Source: Dicaeum eximium
Lineage: Eukaryota; Chordata; Aves; Passeriformes; Dicaeidae
Reading direction: 5' to 3'
NCBI GenBank assembly: GCA_013396995.1
Contig: VWZP01007922.1
Span: 124,001-188,000 of the forward strand
Length of the DNA stretch: 64,000 bases
Position numbers and translations under genes: made by a program. Within the stretch, counting starts at the first letter, position 1; each line of letters begins with the position of its first letter. The notes beneath the pieces are model-generated. The model was given only the letters and a program-made list of their open reading frames with translations. It ran no database searches and was not told where the DNA came from. Shown piece after piece: positions 1 through 11,095 of the stretch.

Positions 1-1611
1 TTTAGGAACTGTGAGAAAAGTGTCTACAAGAACTACAGATAAAACCTGCAACATCTGGTTTGAAATCCCTGTTGGTAGTGTTTCAGTTCAGTGTGGTGTT
101 TCCTGGCCCAAATCCAGAAACTCTCCTCTTATCAGTTCTAGTTCTCTCTCTAAGCTATAATTGTGAGCATGCTAATTTAGAAACCAGATTATTTTTTTGT
201 ACAAGCCATGCCCCAGCCCACTGGCACAGCCCAAGACATCCCAGGTTTCTTATATGCATCATATTGTAGCCACAGCTATCCAGAAATCCAGGAAGGTTGA
301 TTGCTGTAGTGGCACACAGCTGATTTCTGGCACATGTGTGCCAAGCCTTGCACATGTGGTGCTGGAGCTGTGCAGATGAAAACAAATTATTTTTGGACAT
401 ATTGATCCTCCCCTTTTGACTGTGGTGGCAGCAGTGGGTGTGTGTGCAATTTAATCATGGCAGGGCATGTCACTGAAAACATGAAGAAATGGGACTAGAA
501 TTAAAAAAAAATAAAAAAGANCTGGCTTTATCAAGGTGAGGAGTTGTGTGCAGTAAACACTGGGTGACTGTGATGAATAGCTATTCAATCTGAGATGGAA
601 AAGTGCCACTTCACAGTAAGGGAGGAAAACCTCTGTCTGTGCTAGAAACAGTGACTGTGGTTTTGTTATCAGATGTATGAGTTTTCTGTTTTCTACATTT
701 AGCTTTATGGGACAATTAAAGGTCACAAATGTGGCTTCTTGAGCAAAAGTTCCCTGTCTAAGACCCCAGCTGATAACTCATGCTGGTCCTTTTTTCCCTG
801 AAAGGTAAAACTGATTTTCAATTACAAGTCAGTGGACTTTTTGCTTGAATGTGAATTAAGTCAATCAGAAGCCAATACTTTTTTCTTCCTTTACGAGATT
901 TCAGAAATCATTTTGGCTTTGGGCTGTGTAAATCCAATGTCAGGCACATTGGCCTGCTCAGATTTAAAGCTGCTTTGGCCAGATGAAATAAAGCAAGGGT
1001 GGGAGAACTGAGTTGGAACGAATAGAAACCGTCCCAAATCCTCAGACTTAATAATCAGCTTGGCTTGACAGGGTTTGGAGGTTAGAAAACTGTTCAGATG
1101 AATAAATATTCTTTTACATTTCCTCACTCTGGAAAGGCTCCTTGGAAGTTTCCTGTCCCAGATGAGGCTATAGGATACATCCATGCTTCTAATGGGAATG
1201 CTGCTCCCCTCACTGGAGAAACATTTTCAAGAGAAGGTCACACAGCTTTGTGCTGCTCAGTGCAAGGATGGGGTCCCAGTGCAGCCTCACATACACTTGC
1301 AAATGGTGCTAAAAGAAAGGGGCTTTGGACTTGGTTCCACCATCTGCGGCTTATTCTGCAACCTGCTCCATGGAAAATAACTCATTTTTGAGTGCAACTG
1401 CACCCCAGGGGAAGATGGGTCATGTTTGCAGGCTGTGGAGCTGCCAGCCCTCTTGTGACACCTGTATGCATTAGAGAGGAGCTGTCCTTGACTTGGCACA
1501 GAGGGATTTGAATGTGGCTGGTTTGTTCCTGTGAAAGTCAGACTTCCTGCTCCCCAGTCTGTGGTAGAAAAAAATCTCTCCTCCTGTTCTATTATCTTCT
1601 TATCTCTAGAA
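1..1611. other. Unique non-coding DNA, no gene seen
   Basis: No frame here has a recognisable domain, and the short open frames overlap on opposite strands. AT-rich unique sequence with short A runs near 500-520. I recognise no repeat family. It could be intergenic or intronic; the sequence alone does not decide. Confidence 0.6.
521..521. other. Ambiguous base (N)
   Basis: A single N follows an A-rich run (ATAAAAAAGA). It is an unresolved base in the assembly, probably caused by the neighbouring homopolymers, and has no biological meaning by itself. Confidence 0.97.
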
Positions 1612-1702
1612 TTTATTTTATTTTATTTTATTTTATTTTATTTTATTTTATTTTATTTTATTTTATTTTATTTTATTTTATTTTATTTTATTTTATTTTA
1701 TT
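1612..1702. repeat. (TTTTA)n pentanucleotide microsatellite
   Basis: About 18 uninterrupted copies of TTTTA (AAAAT on the other strand) are visible, followed by a T-rich tail near 1703-1720. Purity over 91 bp suggests a young, probably length-variable locus. The open frames through it, with repeating I-L-F-Y-F residues, are artefacts of the repeat. No target-site duplication or element body is attached, although many A-rich microsatellites of this type begin in poly(A) tails of retroelements. Confidence 0.97.
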
Positions 1703-4700
1703 GTTTATATATTTTTTTAATTCCATCAGAAAGATGAGGAAGAACAGTGGAATGCCTAGAAAAAATGAAGGAAAGGGAATTAAAGCTTGGATACTGCTTA
1801 GCAATAATGCTTTCTCCTTTGTGCTATAGGGTGTTCCTGAGAGTAAAAACTGAGCAGGAAGTTGTAGATGAGGAAGCTCACAGAGAACTGACATTATCAG
1901 AAGCCTTCCAGATTTAGGACCATAAGAAACAAAGAAATAAAGTTGACCTTGTTGATGCATTAAACCTATACAAGATTTTGTGAGATTTTTGGGTGAAATT
2001 TCTTGTAGAACAGACACAAAGCAGGAAGAAGGTCTCATATTTGCTCTGGACTAATAGCACAGATCAGAGTAGGTTAATTATATTCTGCTGACCTCATCAA
2101 TCTCAAGTCAAATTGATGTTCTCAACTAATTGAGGGTAAAGTCTCCTTGGCAGAGATTGGATTAGATGGGGTGGTAGCCACCTCTGAAATAAGACTTGGG
2201 TATGGTAGAAGCCATCCTGATCTTGTTTATACATCTGTCCCCTTGTAAAGTCTACATTTTTATTTTTATTGATGCTTTTACAGTTTGACAAATATTTTTC
2301 TATGAAGAGAAGCATAATTAACTTAAGTAATTTATATTAATCAGAGAGGGGAAGACTCATGCAAAACGGGTAATTTTGCACTGAACAGATCGAGTAACCT
2401 AATGAATATAGATGATGCTGATTTATGTGTTTACAGAAAAGTAGCACCAGGCTGGGGGGTGGAAAAAGAAAACAGGCCAGGAAAATGGACTGTTAAATGA
2501 TGTTCTATGATTTCTGTGGAGTCCTGCTCAAGAAGTGTTTCAAATGTAAATGCAGTATTCAGTGTGCTTACTGGGACTAAATTACTCAGAACGACAAGGC
2601 AAGACATTATACATTCAAGGTTTCTAAATGATGGGCTGACCCTCCACCCCATAAATGAGCCACATTGTTAAGTGTTTCCACTCATTTATTTCGCTGGGGT
2701 TTGTAGGGCAGGGACACATTTCTATCAGGGAGAAGATGCATTTTGCAAAAGCTAATGTCAAGCTCACTACCTTCTTTCTGAGACTTGCATCAAATACGAG
2801 TAGGAAAAAGGATAGTGTTGAAATGTCAGCCTCATGGAATTAATGACAAAATACTCATGGGATTCAGAGGTGACAGGCTCTCCTGTAATGCACTGGATAG
2901 TTGTACAACCATAGATGGAGGGGAATTATCCCTATCCCATTTGGTGCCCTAAAATGTGCATATTGAAGGCATTGTGGGTGTGTGCATAATAAAATGGGCC
3001 TTGGTCTTTTATACAGCTGCTAAAATATGTACAACAAATGGTTTACCTTCAAAGACTTTTCTAGCTTAGCCTCTCAGACTTGGCACAGGCACTTGAAACC
3101 TCAGGGGAAAGCTAAGGAACTCCTAATGTACCCCCAGCAGTTGCACAATGGACTCTCAAGTTTCTTGTTTCTCCTTGAATGAAGCAGGTAAATCCAGGCA
3201 CGAGAGTTTCCTCAGCTTCACATCTCCAAGAGGAGCCATTTCCTCCAATATTCAATGCTCTTTTATCAGAACCTGTTACAGCTCTGAACAGAGCAGTCTC
3301 AGATTCACAGCTTTGTTTGCTCAGGTTGCCTGACACGACTAGATTTTGGAGTCATATTTTATTAATCTTTTAAACAATCAATAATGAAGAGGAATAAACT
3401 TTGTTGGAGAGCTCCTTTTCTCCCAGAGGCTTTCAGAAAGCTTTGCAGACTGCCTGCAGGGAGCACAAAGCGGCCATTTAACAGTGTGCAGCCTAATGTG
3501 GGCTGGAAAGTAAATGAAAAATATCACTCACTACTTCCTCTTCAGCAGAAAATGTGGGGAGATGAAATATAATGATTCTGTAATGTTTCTGCAGGCATTT
3601 GTCCAAGGCTGCAAAACACTGATACTGCTATTGTGAAGGATGGGGCTTGAGTGGTACTGAAAGTAAATTCAGCTTTAGCAAAACCAGCCCATTTGTAGCT
3701 TTTAAAGTGTGCTGCCTGCCCTTGCTGGTGTGGGGGTACTGCAGGTTTGGATGCTCTTCCTTCAGCAGCAGGCACCTGGCAGCACTGAGGTGGGCACCTC
3801 CAAGGGTTTGATCTGAAAACAGAGCAGGCATTTCAACCTGTAGTGGTTATTAAGCACAGGCAGCAGGTGCTTTGTGAGAGGTTTGCACCTCTGTCAGCCA
3901 AATGCTGCCATCCACACTAGATGTTTTCTAAAGATCAAGCCAAAGATCATTCACAGAAATGAATCAGGAAGGCCCTAATGTCTCTGTGATGGAGAAGGCT
4001 GGACTAGGTGAGCAGATTTTGTTTTCTTTCTGGCTCTGCTGTTTGCAAAATGCTTCACAGTTCAGGTTCACAGTCCTGATTTTTGGATTACAAATTGTTT
4101 TCTCCCAAAGGAGGGATCCATGCCAGTGCTTAATTTTCAATACCATTTGCTTCAATGTTGCAGTTCAGGCTTTTCTGCAAATACATACTAAGGACTGTCC
4201 ATTTTTGTTTCAGTCTTCAAAGCTGCTGAGCAGTTTAAAGAATTCTAATGAATAATAGAATAAAAATATTACCCACAATCTGGAAATCTTAATTGAAAAG
4301 CTTTTTAAAATTATAAATGATTGAAAGACCTTGTGGCTTTCTGGGATCTGAGCCACCAGGATATATTTCACTGTCTAAAGCCTAATATTGTTACTGATTA
4401 TGCTTTACAGGGAGTTGTAAGGGGCAACCCTCTCTGTTAAGATCTTTTATATTCCTTGGGTTAAACATGGGACACACCTTGAAAGAATGAGCAAAACTAG
4501 CACACAAAGGGAAGTAAACACTGGTGACTTGGACTGTTAAATTGCTGTGTGAGCCACAGTCAGTGCAAACCTCTTTCTGCACTCTGCAGGGTGTCTTTAT
4601 GGAGGTTTTATTCTGGTTGAAGTAGATCTCTTCCATTTGCACCTGTGAAAATCTTCTGAATCTAGGCAAAAACTGAACTAATGCTCTGGTACAAGTCATG

Positions 4701-4839
4701 CCACATCAAGTATGTAATTGCTGTTATTAGTACTAAATCTGCTCAGATTGAGCAACAGTTTGGAGTGAGCAGTTATCCAAGGGAACCTCAGAACCACCAG
4801 ACCCTTGGAACAGAAATGGAGGAAAGCTGATCAACAATA
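1703..4839. other. Unique non-coding DNA, no gene seen
   Basis: I see no coding exon, structural RNA or recognisable repeat. Frames of 60-116 codons occur on both strands and overlap each other, as expected by chance. Composition is moderately AT-rich and CpG-poor until the CpG cluster that starts near 4840. Confidence 0.55.
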
Positions 4840-5110
4840 CATTCGATGCTTTGTGATATGCGCGCGCTCGCAAAAATCCCGGAGAATTGCCACTCTTTAT
4901 TTCGCTGCTTACCATCTTCAACAGAGAATAAAAGAGCCCATGGAAACGGTCCCTACTGAGTGTTGTGAGAACAGCAGTCAGTCTTTCCAGCGCTTTTAGC
5001 TTCTCGTGGTGACCGCTGTGTGCCTTTCAGCGAGCCCATGGCGGTGCTGAGCTGCAGGCGAGCGGTGCTGTCTGCGAGAAGCTCGCGCAGCTGAGGTGGC
5101 ACCGTTTGAA
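4840..5110. promoter_or_regulatory. Isolated CpG-dense cluster, possible promoter or regulatory island
   Basis: I count 19 CpG dinucleotides between 4844 and 5104, roughly 7 per 100 bp, including GCGCGCGCTCGC at 4860-4871 and a second group at 5031-5104. The surrounding DNA has almost none. In vertebrates such local CpG retention usually marks DNA unmethylated in the germline, typically a promoter or enhancer. A TATA-like GAATAAAAG lies near 4925, and a short frame (ATG at 5038, stop TGA at 5092-5094, 18 codons) sits in the second group. An imperfect duplication around GCGGTGCTG (5041-5049 and 5062-5070) contributes CpGs. The segment is too short for a classical CpG island, no downstream gene is visible, and a GC-rich repeat remnant is an alternative. 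Confidence 0.35.
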
Positions 5111-8100
5111 GTGAGCTCTGCTTCTGTGCACAGAAGTGGGGCTAAGGCTGACTGGTGGGTGTTAAAAAACCTCAGCTCCTGGTTTGCTTTTCAGAATAAG
5201 TTTTGATTAGATAATTGCTCCTGTAGAGGCCCAGCTGCATTGCCTGAATTCAGGTTTATTTATTTTTAAACACTGCCACCTATTTCTGTTCCTCCTCCCT
5301 CCTTATCATATGATCCTGGCCATAGATTTACTTGTTCTGTCCTTGAGTATCTCCACGGCTGAGGCGGTCTCTGAATCTCACTGACTCCTTCTGGTGTTGT
5401 CTGTCCTCCACACTACATATATTGGTATCTGGGAGAGACAATAAAATTATTTCTCAGAGCTAAAAGTGATAATCAGAGTACAGCAGAGCTTTTGAATTCC
5501 AACGTGCTTTGTCTACACATTGCAGATGACAGGTGACAGTTTTTTATTTTCTAACCTGGGGGAAAACTGCCTGCCTGTGCTGAAAGGGGTATTCCAGTCA
5601 TTGCATGCCAGGGGCCATGCTGTGCACAGGAGGAATGGTCTTATTTCTGTAGACATGCTGCTTCACGCTTTAGCCCAGTAAACAGTCAGATGTGACCCCA
5701 AAAGACACAGAAAACCCTTGGTTGCTAGGAAAACTTCAGGGATACAGTGTTTTGGTGTCTCTCTTTTGCATGTAGTATCTAGTTTTTTCCTATTACTGAA
5801 GAATTGTGAAATGGGGACCATTTCTGAAGATCTGTGATCATGAACCCTCTGCTGGAAATGTATCTACCTTGCTAGATGGGCAACTTAAGTCAAATTTCTG
5901 TATGGAAAAAGGTGGCAAATATTAGCAAAAAACGTTTTCCCTGTGGCAATGGTACCACTTGCACTGTGCTCATATGCCTTTTAAAATACATTTGGCAGAA
6001 AAGTGCAAACAATTTCACTGTCATGGTTTTAGCTGATTTTGTTCTTACTAAGAGTTTACACTCACCGTCACAGTTCAGGAGTAGATCTCACATTATTGTG
6101 CAAAAATGAGCAAACAATACCATCATTTCGATTTCCAGATAAAAGAATGTGACACTCAATGAGGAAATTGGTAAACTCAGGGTTAACTCTTGACTGGAGT
6201 TCAACTCTTGACTGTTGCATATCTTTGCTCCCCCAAAATGTGCCTCTCTCCTTCCTCCTTCCCTGAATTTGCACTTTTTCTCTTATATTCTTGTACACTC
6301 TCCTCATGAACTATTGAACAGCTAACACATTCCTTACCTGAGGGGTTTCACTCATGTGGTTAAATTGTCCCTATGTTCCTAAGTTTAGAGACATTTTGAA
6401 CCTTTTTCTTGAAAGAAAACATTTTTCCTGGAGCTATTTCTGGAGATAGGATCATGCCAAAATGACCTTGACTTTGAAGACACTTCTGAATCCAAAAGTT
6501 AGTAGAGTTAAAATGAACTAGAATAGAGAAGCAGTTGGATCTTTGGTCAGGAAATCCAAAACTTTGATGTTTGGCTACAATGTGTGCATTTGGAGTCCTT
6601 TTCTAGCCAGTATCAATGCTGAGGATCCTGCAGTTACACAGTGGTTGTCCACAGAACATGCATCAGTAACTCCTCTTTTCTGGGGGTCTGTTTTTTAATA
6701 TCCAGAAAAGCTGAGAAACACAATGAATATTTCCAGATAGTTACTTTCCCATGGAAATAATTGCTATTGCTGGCACAGTGCTCCTTGGCATTGCTGGAAG
6801 GCTCTGTGTGATGTGGGCAAGGCAAAAACCAGCACTGTCACTCAGAAGAGCATGTGCAAGGACCTGCAACAAAACAAGGAAGAACAGGAGAAGTTTTCTG
6901 TCTTTTTAAATTTTTTCTAATAGAAAACTGACTGCTAAAATGGTGTCTTTGTGATTAAATGGAGAACACATGGTTTTTGTTGCTTTCAGTTGTAAGGATC
7001 TCATGATTACTACGAAGTGAGCACAATTTCTGTGGTTATCAGATGCCCTTTTGCACTAGTTTCTCATGTGCTGATTTAAAACTCTACCTGCACCTAGAAC
7101 TTCACCTAAGAAGTGACTTTTAAGTCTGCAAGATGGCAAAACAGGAGCAACAAAATTCTTATCATTCCTGTCAGATGCCCTTGAGCAGCTCTAAAGTGTA
7201 GTTGGAGTGGTGGTGGGTGAGGGGCTTTTGCCACCAAAGAAGACAGGCTTACCCAGGACTGAATGGGCAATGCATTCATATTCCCACACCATTACTCAGA
7301 CATTCTCAGACTATTAGGCAGAGGAAATGAATTTAAAATTGAATACTCTTTAGTAGAGATTCTTGAAATTACTTTTATTAATCAACACTGATTTTTAAAA
7401 CATTTTTTACACAATATTTTTTTCCTGTTAAAGAGAGTAGCAGGGAACCTAACAAAGGCTTGGGAGCTAATGAATATAATTTTGTATTCCACGTGTCATG
7501 GCCCAGAAGCCAGGCTCTGACAGATTTCTTTATTGAACCTTCAGTCAGGCTCTTTGTGAGGCTCATTCTGTAAATGAGGGTTTGTAAGCCGTGACCAGGG
7601 AAAGGGCTCATTGTCCATAACAGTGGATGGTTCAAGGGCCTGATTAATAGTAGTGAGCAAACACTTTCACCTTGAAGGTCACCAGCTCAGGTTTAGCCCA
7701 TTCTGAGAGTGACAGCAACTTCTTTACTTCTTGGAGCTGTAAAAGACAAGAATGATTGACAAAAATTCATGTGGCAAATTACACCACAAAAATATACACT
7801 GGGGACAAGAGGAGGACTCACATCTCTAGGGACATCTTTTGTAAGGGTTTGGCTAATCTGGTAACCTTCCCAGAGATCAATTGTTTTTGAAGGCTCTGCA
7901 ATGCCTGTGGAGAAGCACCTCTCACTTTGTGGTCTCTTTGGTGAGCCTAAATGGACTATTAGCTAAACTGGGTCATGTAAGTACTGTCCCAAACATGAGT
8001 CCTGGTGACAGGTTTGCTGGGAAGACTGAGGAGCACTGGGGTGACACTGAGAAGTGTTTCTGCCGTGCTGTGTGTACTGTGGCACGTGAAGTTTTGTGCA

Positions 8101-9957
8101 CGGAGTGCATGAGCTTTTAACACTTTCTTGGCAGGGATAATTCCTATTTCCTGTTGCTGTGTCTGTTCCTGGCTTTGGTATCTGTCTGTAAGATTGCCAG
8201 GACAGAAGCTGTTTCCAGCAATCATACAGTGCTTGGATCACTGAAGAGAGCTGAACCTCTTACTGCCTCTGATTGCTATTAAAAATGCAACATGTTGTGC
8301 AGTGGATGAGGAGGAGATAATTTCACTGGTACTGCTCATGCTGACTGTATTTTGTTGAACGATTTCAGGAACTACATTAAGACTGCCAAGAAGGTGTGAC
8401 TGCAACAAATGTCCCAACTCTGGTTTCTTACGAGCATGTAGAACTTGTGAAGATTTGTTTGTGAAATGAGAGATTGGCCCTGATGAAACCAAAGTATTCC
8501 ATCTTTAAACTGATTAAAACATACTTTCTGGGCTAATTGGTTAGTTAAGAATCCATTGGAGATTAGGAGGAAGAACTTCATGCTTGTATGAATGACATGT
8601 CCAGATGTCAGTCAAGGTGGGAAGACCAAATAAAGATCACACCATGAAGTGGATCTGTAGGAACAGGGAGGAGAGAGTGATGAGCCAGCTTATTGCTGAT
8701 TAAGCATCAGCTAATCGTGCCATTAATCAGAAAATCAAAACCAGACTGCTGGATGATAGGATCAGTGCACTCATTCTTATTAGCAGCAAAGGGAAAGAAG
8801 GGTGAGGGTGACTGGTGTGCCTTCCTCATACTGCTTTCCAAGTAGCTTGGCATACAAAATTGAATTTTATTTTATTTGCAAAAATTATTATTCACAATGA
8901 TATTTCCTTATGCTTCCCAAACACTCTTTACTGTGTATCTTCAATGTACATAAAAATTTTCATTAATTTACCTTCAAAACATGCTCTACTCTGCTTAGCA
9001 TCTCCTTGTGTTTGCTCTTGCACCACTTGTCTGTTTTATTATGGAATTTAGGACATGAATGGCAAAATGTGAATTTAACAGTGCAGCACTCACAACTGGA
9101 ATGAACTGTCAACTGCTAATTATTTACTAGGAAATTTCATGGTTAACTGTGAATAACAGACACATCTCAGAATTTTCCAATCTGCCTCTGGACATTTCCT
9201 AAAAACTGAAATGGTGGCATTCATTGTATGATTTATTTGTTGTGAAATGTTTACTTGGCTCTGCTCCCATGTCTATACTACCAAGCCAACAGCTGTAGGA
9301 CCCTAACAGATTTTTCTTGTGAGATATCCAAGGCTTCCTTTTTCAAATATGTTCAGCAAATACAGGAAAAACAGCTTTTTTCCTGACATTTTAGTATTTC
9401 CAGCTTCTGTTTGATCCCAGAAGCCCAGAAGCATCAGAAAAACAAAAGCAAATGAACAGAGAAGGGATTCCTTAAAAAAGATCTTTCTCAAACAGAAGTC
9501 ATTGGTAATCTGTGATTCCTTCATCAAATCCAGTCGATGCCAGCATGCTGGTCTGCAGGAAATCACACTGAGCACTCCTAACACTACCTTTGGGATCCTG
9601 CCAATTTTAAAGCCTCTAGTGAAACCTCAGGTGAATATCTAAGGGTGAAGTGGAATCAGTGCTGACATTTTTCCTGAACCATTTCTTCCATATGGCTGGC
9701 AGTAAAATGTGTGCTGTCGGGCTCCTGCAGCAGCCCTGTGAGAAACCTTTATTTAAAGAGACCTGTGGACACCAGGCACTGTGCTGTCAAAACTGAAGCT
9801 GACCCTGTGCAGCCCTGCTGTCAGCTTGAGCTACAGACCTTCTCCTGCCTCTTCAGTTATTGAATACTCTGTGAGGACTGTCAGCTCTGGCTCTCTGGGG
9901 TGGCTTTCAGAGTTGCTGGTTCTAAAGTTTTAAAGGAGCTAAAAAAAAGTATTATAG
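5111..9957. other. Unique non-coding DNA, no gene seen
   Basis: No exon, RNA gene or recognisable transposable element is visible. The segment 8680-8800 is dense in TAATC/GATTA homeodomain-type motifs and resembles a conserved non-coding element by appearance only; it is discussed as a finding. The rest is ordinary AT-rich unique DNA. Confidence 0.55.
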
Positions 9958-10267
9958 TAGCCCTCCAGTACCTAATGGTATCCTAGGGGAAAGCTGGGGA
10001 GGGACTTTACAAGGCTGTGGAGTGCTAGGACAATAGGTGAAGGCTTTCCACTGGGAGTAGGTTTAGATTAAACACTAGGAAGAAATTCTTTTTCTGTGAG
10101 GGTGGTGAGTCACTGGAACAGGCTGTGGATGCCTCGTCACTGGGAGTGTTCCAGACCAGGTTGGATGGGGCTTTGAGTAATCTGGTCTAGTGGAAGGCAT
10201 CCCTGCCCATGACAGGGGGGTTGGAATTTCATGATCTTTATGGTCTATTCCAACAAACCATTCTACA
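9958..10267 (+). mobile_element. CR1 LINE, 5'-truncated 3' fragment
   Basis: The stretch follows the avian CR1 3' end in order: AGCCCTCCAGTACCT at the start, GGGGAGGGACTTTAC near 9996, AGGTTTAGATTAAACA near 10060, GTGAGGGTGGTGAGTCACTGG near 10098 and GGTTGGATGGGGCTTTGAG near 10159. It ends with the characteristic untranslated tail (CCTGCCCATGACAGGGGGG, then a TTGGAATTTCATGATCTTT block). Compared with the remembered consensus, a short stretch after CACTGGAACAGG near 10120 is missing. CR1 copies move by target-primed reverse transcription and are usually truncated at the 5' end, as here. The copy is old and non-functional. Confidence 0.9.
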
Positions 10268-10510
10268 AAAGGAAAGTGTCACTGAAATACTGAGTTTGGT
10301 TTACAGTCAGAAATCCTAAAACTTCTGGGGATGTTTGATATTTTTGTTTCTGGTTATGAGCATTTTGTATACTACAGTGGTCATGTTTTCATATGTCTCA
10401 GCAACTACAAAAGCTAGAGAGACTAGAACAATAACAACAACAAAAAAAGACCCTCCCTGAATTCCAGGAGCTGAAGCACTAAGTAAAACACTAGTTTTAT
10501 AAAAACTGGC

Positions 10511-11095
10511 TGTCCTAGTTCTGGCCTGGATGGAGCAAACTTTCTTGCTAGTAGGAAGTATGGGACTGTGTTTTGGATCGGTGCTGGAAACTGTATAACA
10601 TGGGGATGTTTCTATTTTTTCTGAGCAGAGCTTACTTAGAGTCAAGACCTTTTCTGACTCTCACCCCATCCCACCAGCCAGGGAGCTGGGGATGCACGAG
10701 GAGCTGGGAGGAGAGCCATCCAGGACAGCTGATCCCAACTGACCAAAGGGACATTCCAAACCATGTGGCATCTCGCACAACATATAGAGCTGGGGAAGAA
10801 GAAGGAAGGAGGGGACATTCATAGCGATGGCATTTGTCTTCCCAAGTCAGTGCTTTGCGTGATGCAACCCTGCTTTCCTGGGAATGGCTGAACCCCTGCC
10901 TGCCAAAGGGAAGTGATGAATAAATTCCTAGTCTCACTTCGCTTGGGTGTGTGGTTTTTGCTTTGCCTATTAAACTGTGCTTAACTCAACCCACAAGTTT
11001 TCTCAGTTTTACTCTTCCAATTCTCTCTGTTGTCCCACCAGGGGGTACTGAGTGAGTGGCTGTGTCCTGCCTAGTTGCCAGGGGTGTTAAACTCA
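10511..11095 (+). mobile_element. Solo LTR of an avian endogenous retrovirus
   Basis: The element starts TGTCCTAGTTCTGGCC and ends near TTAAACTCA, giving TG...CA ends and about 585 bp. Inside are landmarks of a widespread bird LTR type: CCAGCCAGGGAGCTGG near 10674, CAGGACAGCTGATCCCAACTG near 10721, a TATA-like CATATAGAG at 10781, TGGCATTTGTCTTCCCAAG near 10830, an ATTAAA polyadenylation-type signal at 10969-10974 and AACCCACAAGTTTTCTCA near 10988. No gag, pol or env sequence and no second LTR is present, so this is a solo LTR left by recombination. I could not find a matching target-site duplication (CTGGC before, GTGCT after), so either the ends are a few bases off or the copy is old. An ERVL-like class is likely; the exact family is not assigned. 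Confidence 0.85.

Noticed and set aside
1512..1829. 105-codon plus-strand frame through the TTTTA array
   Set aside because: The repeating I-L-F-Y-F translation is produced by the microsatellite; 5-bp units cycle through frames without making a stop.
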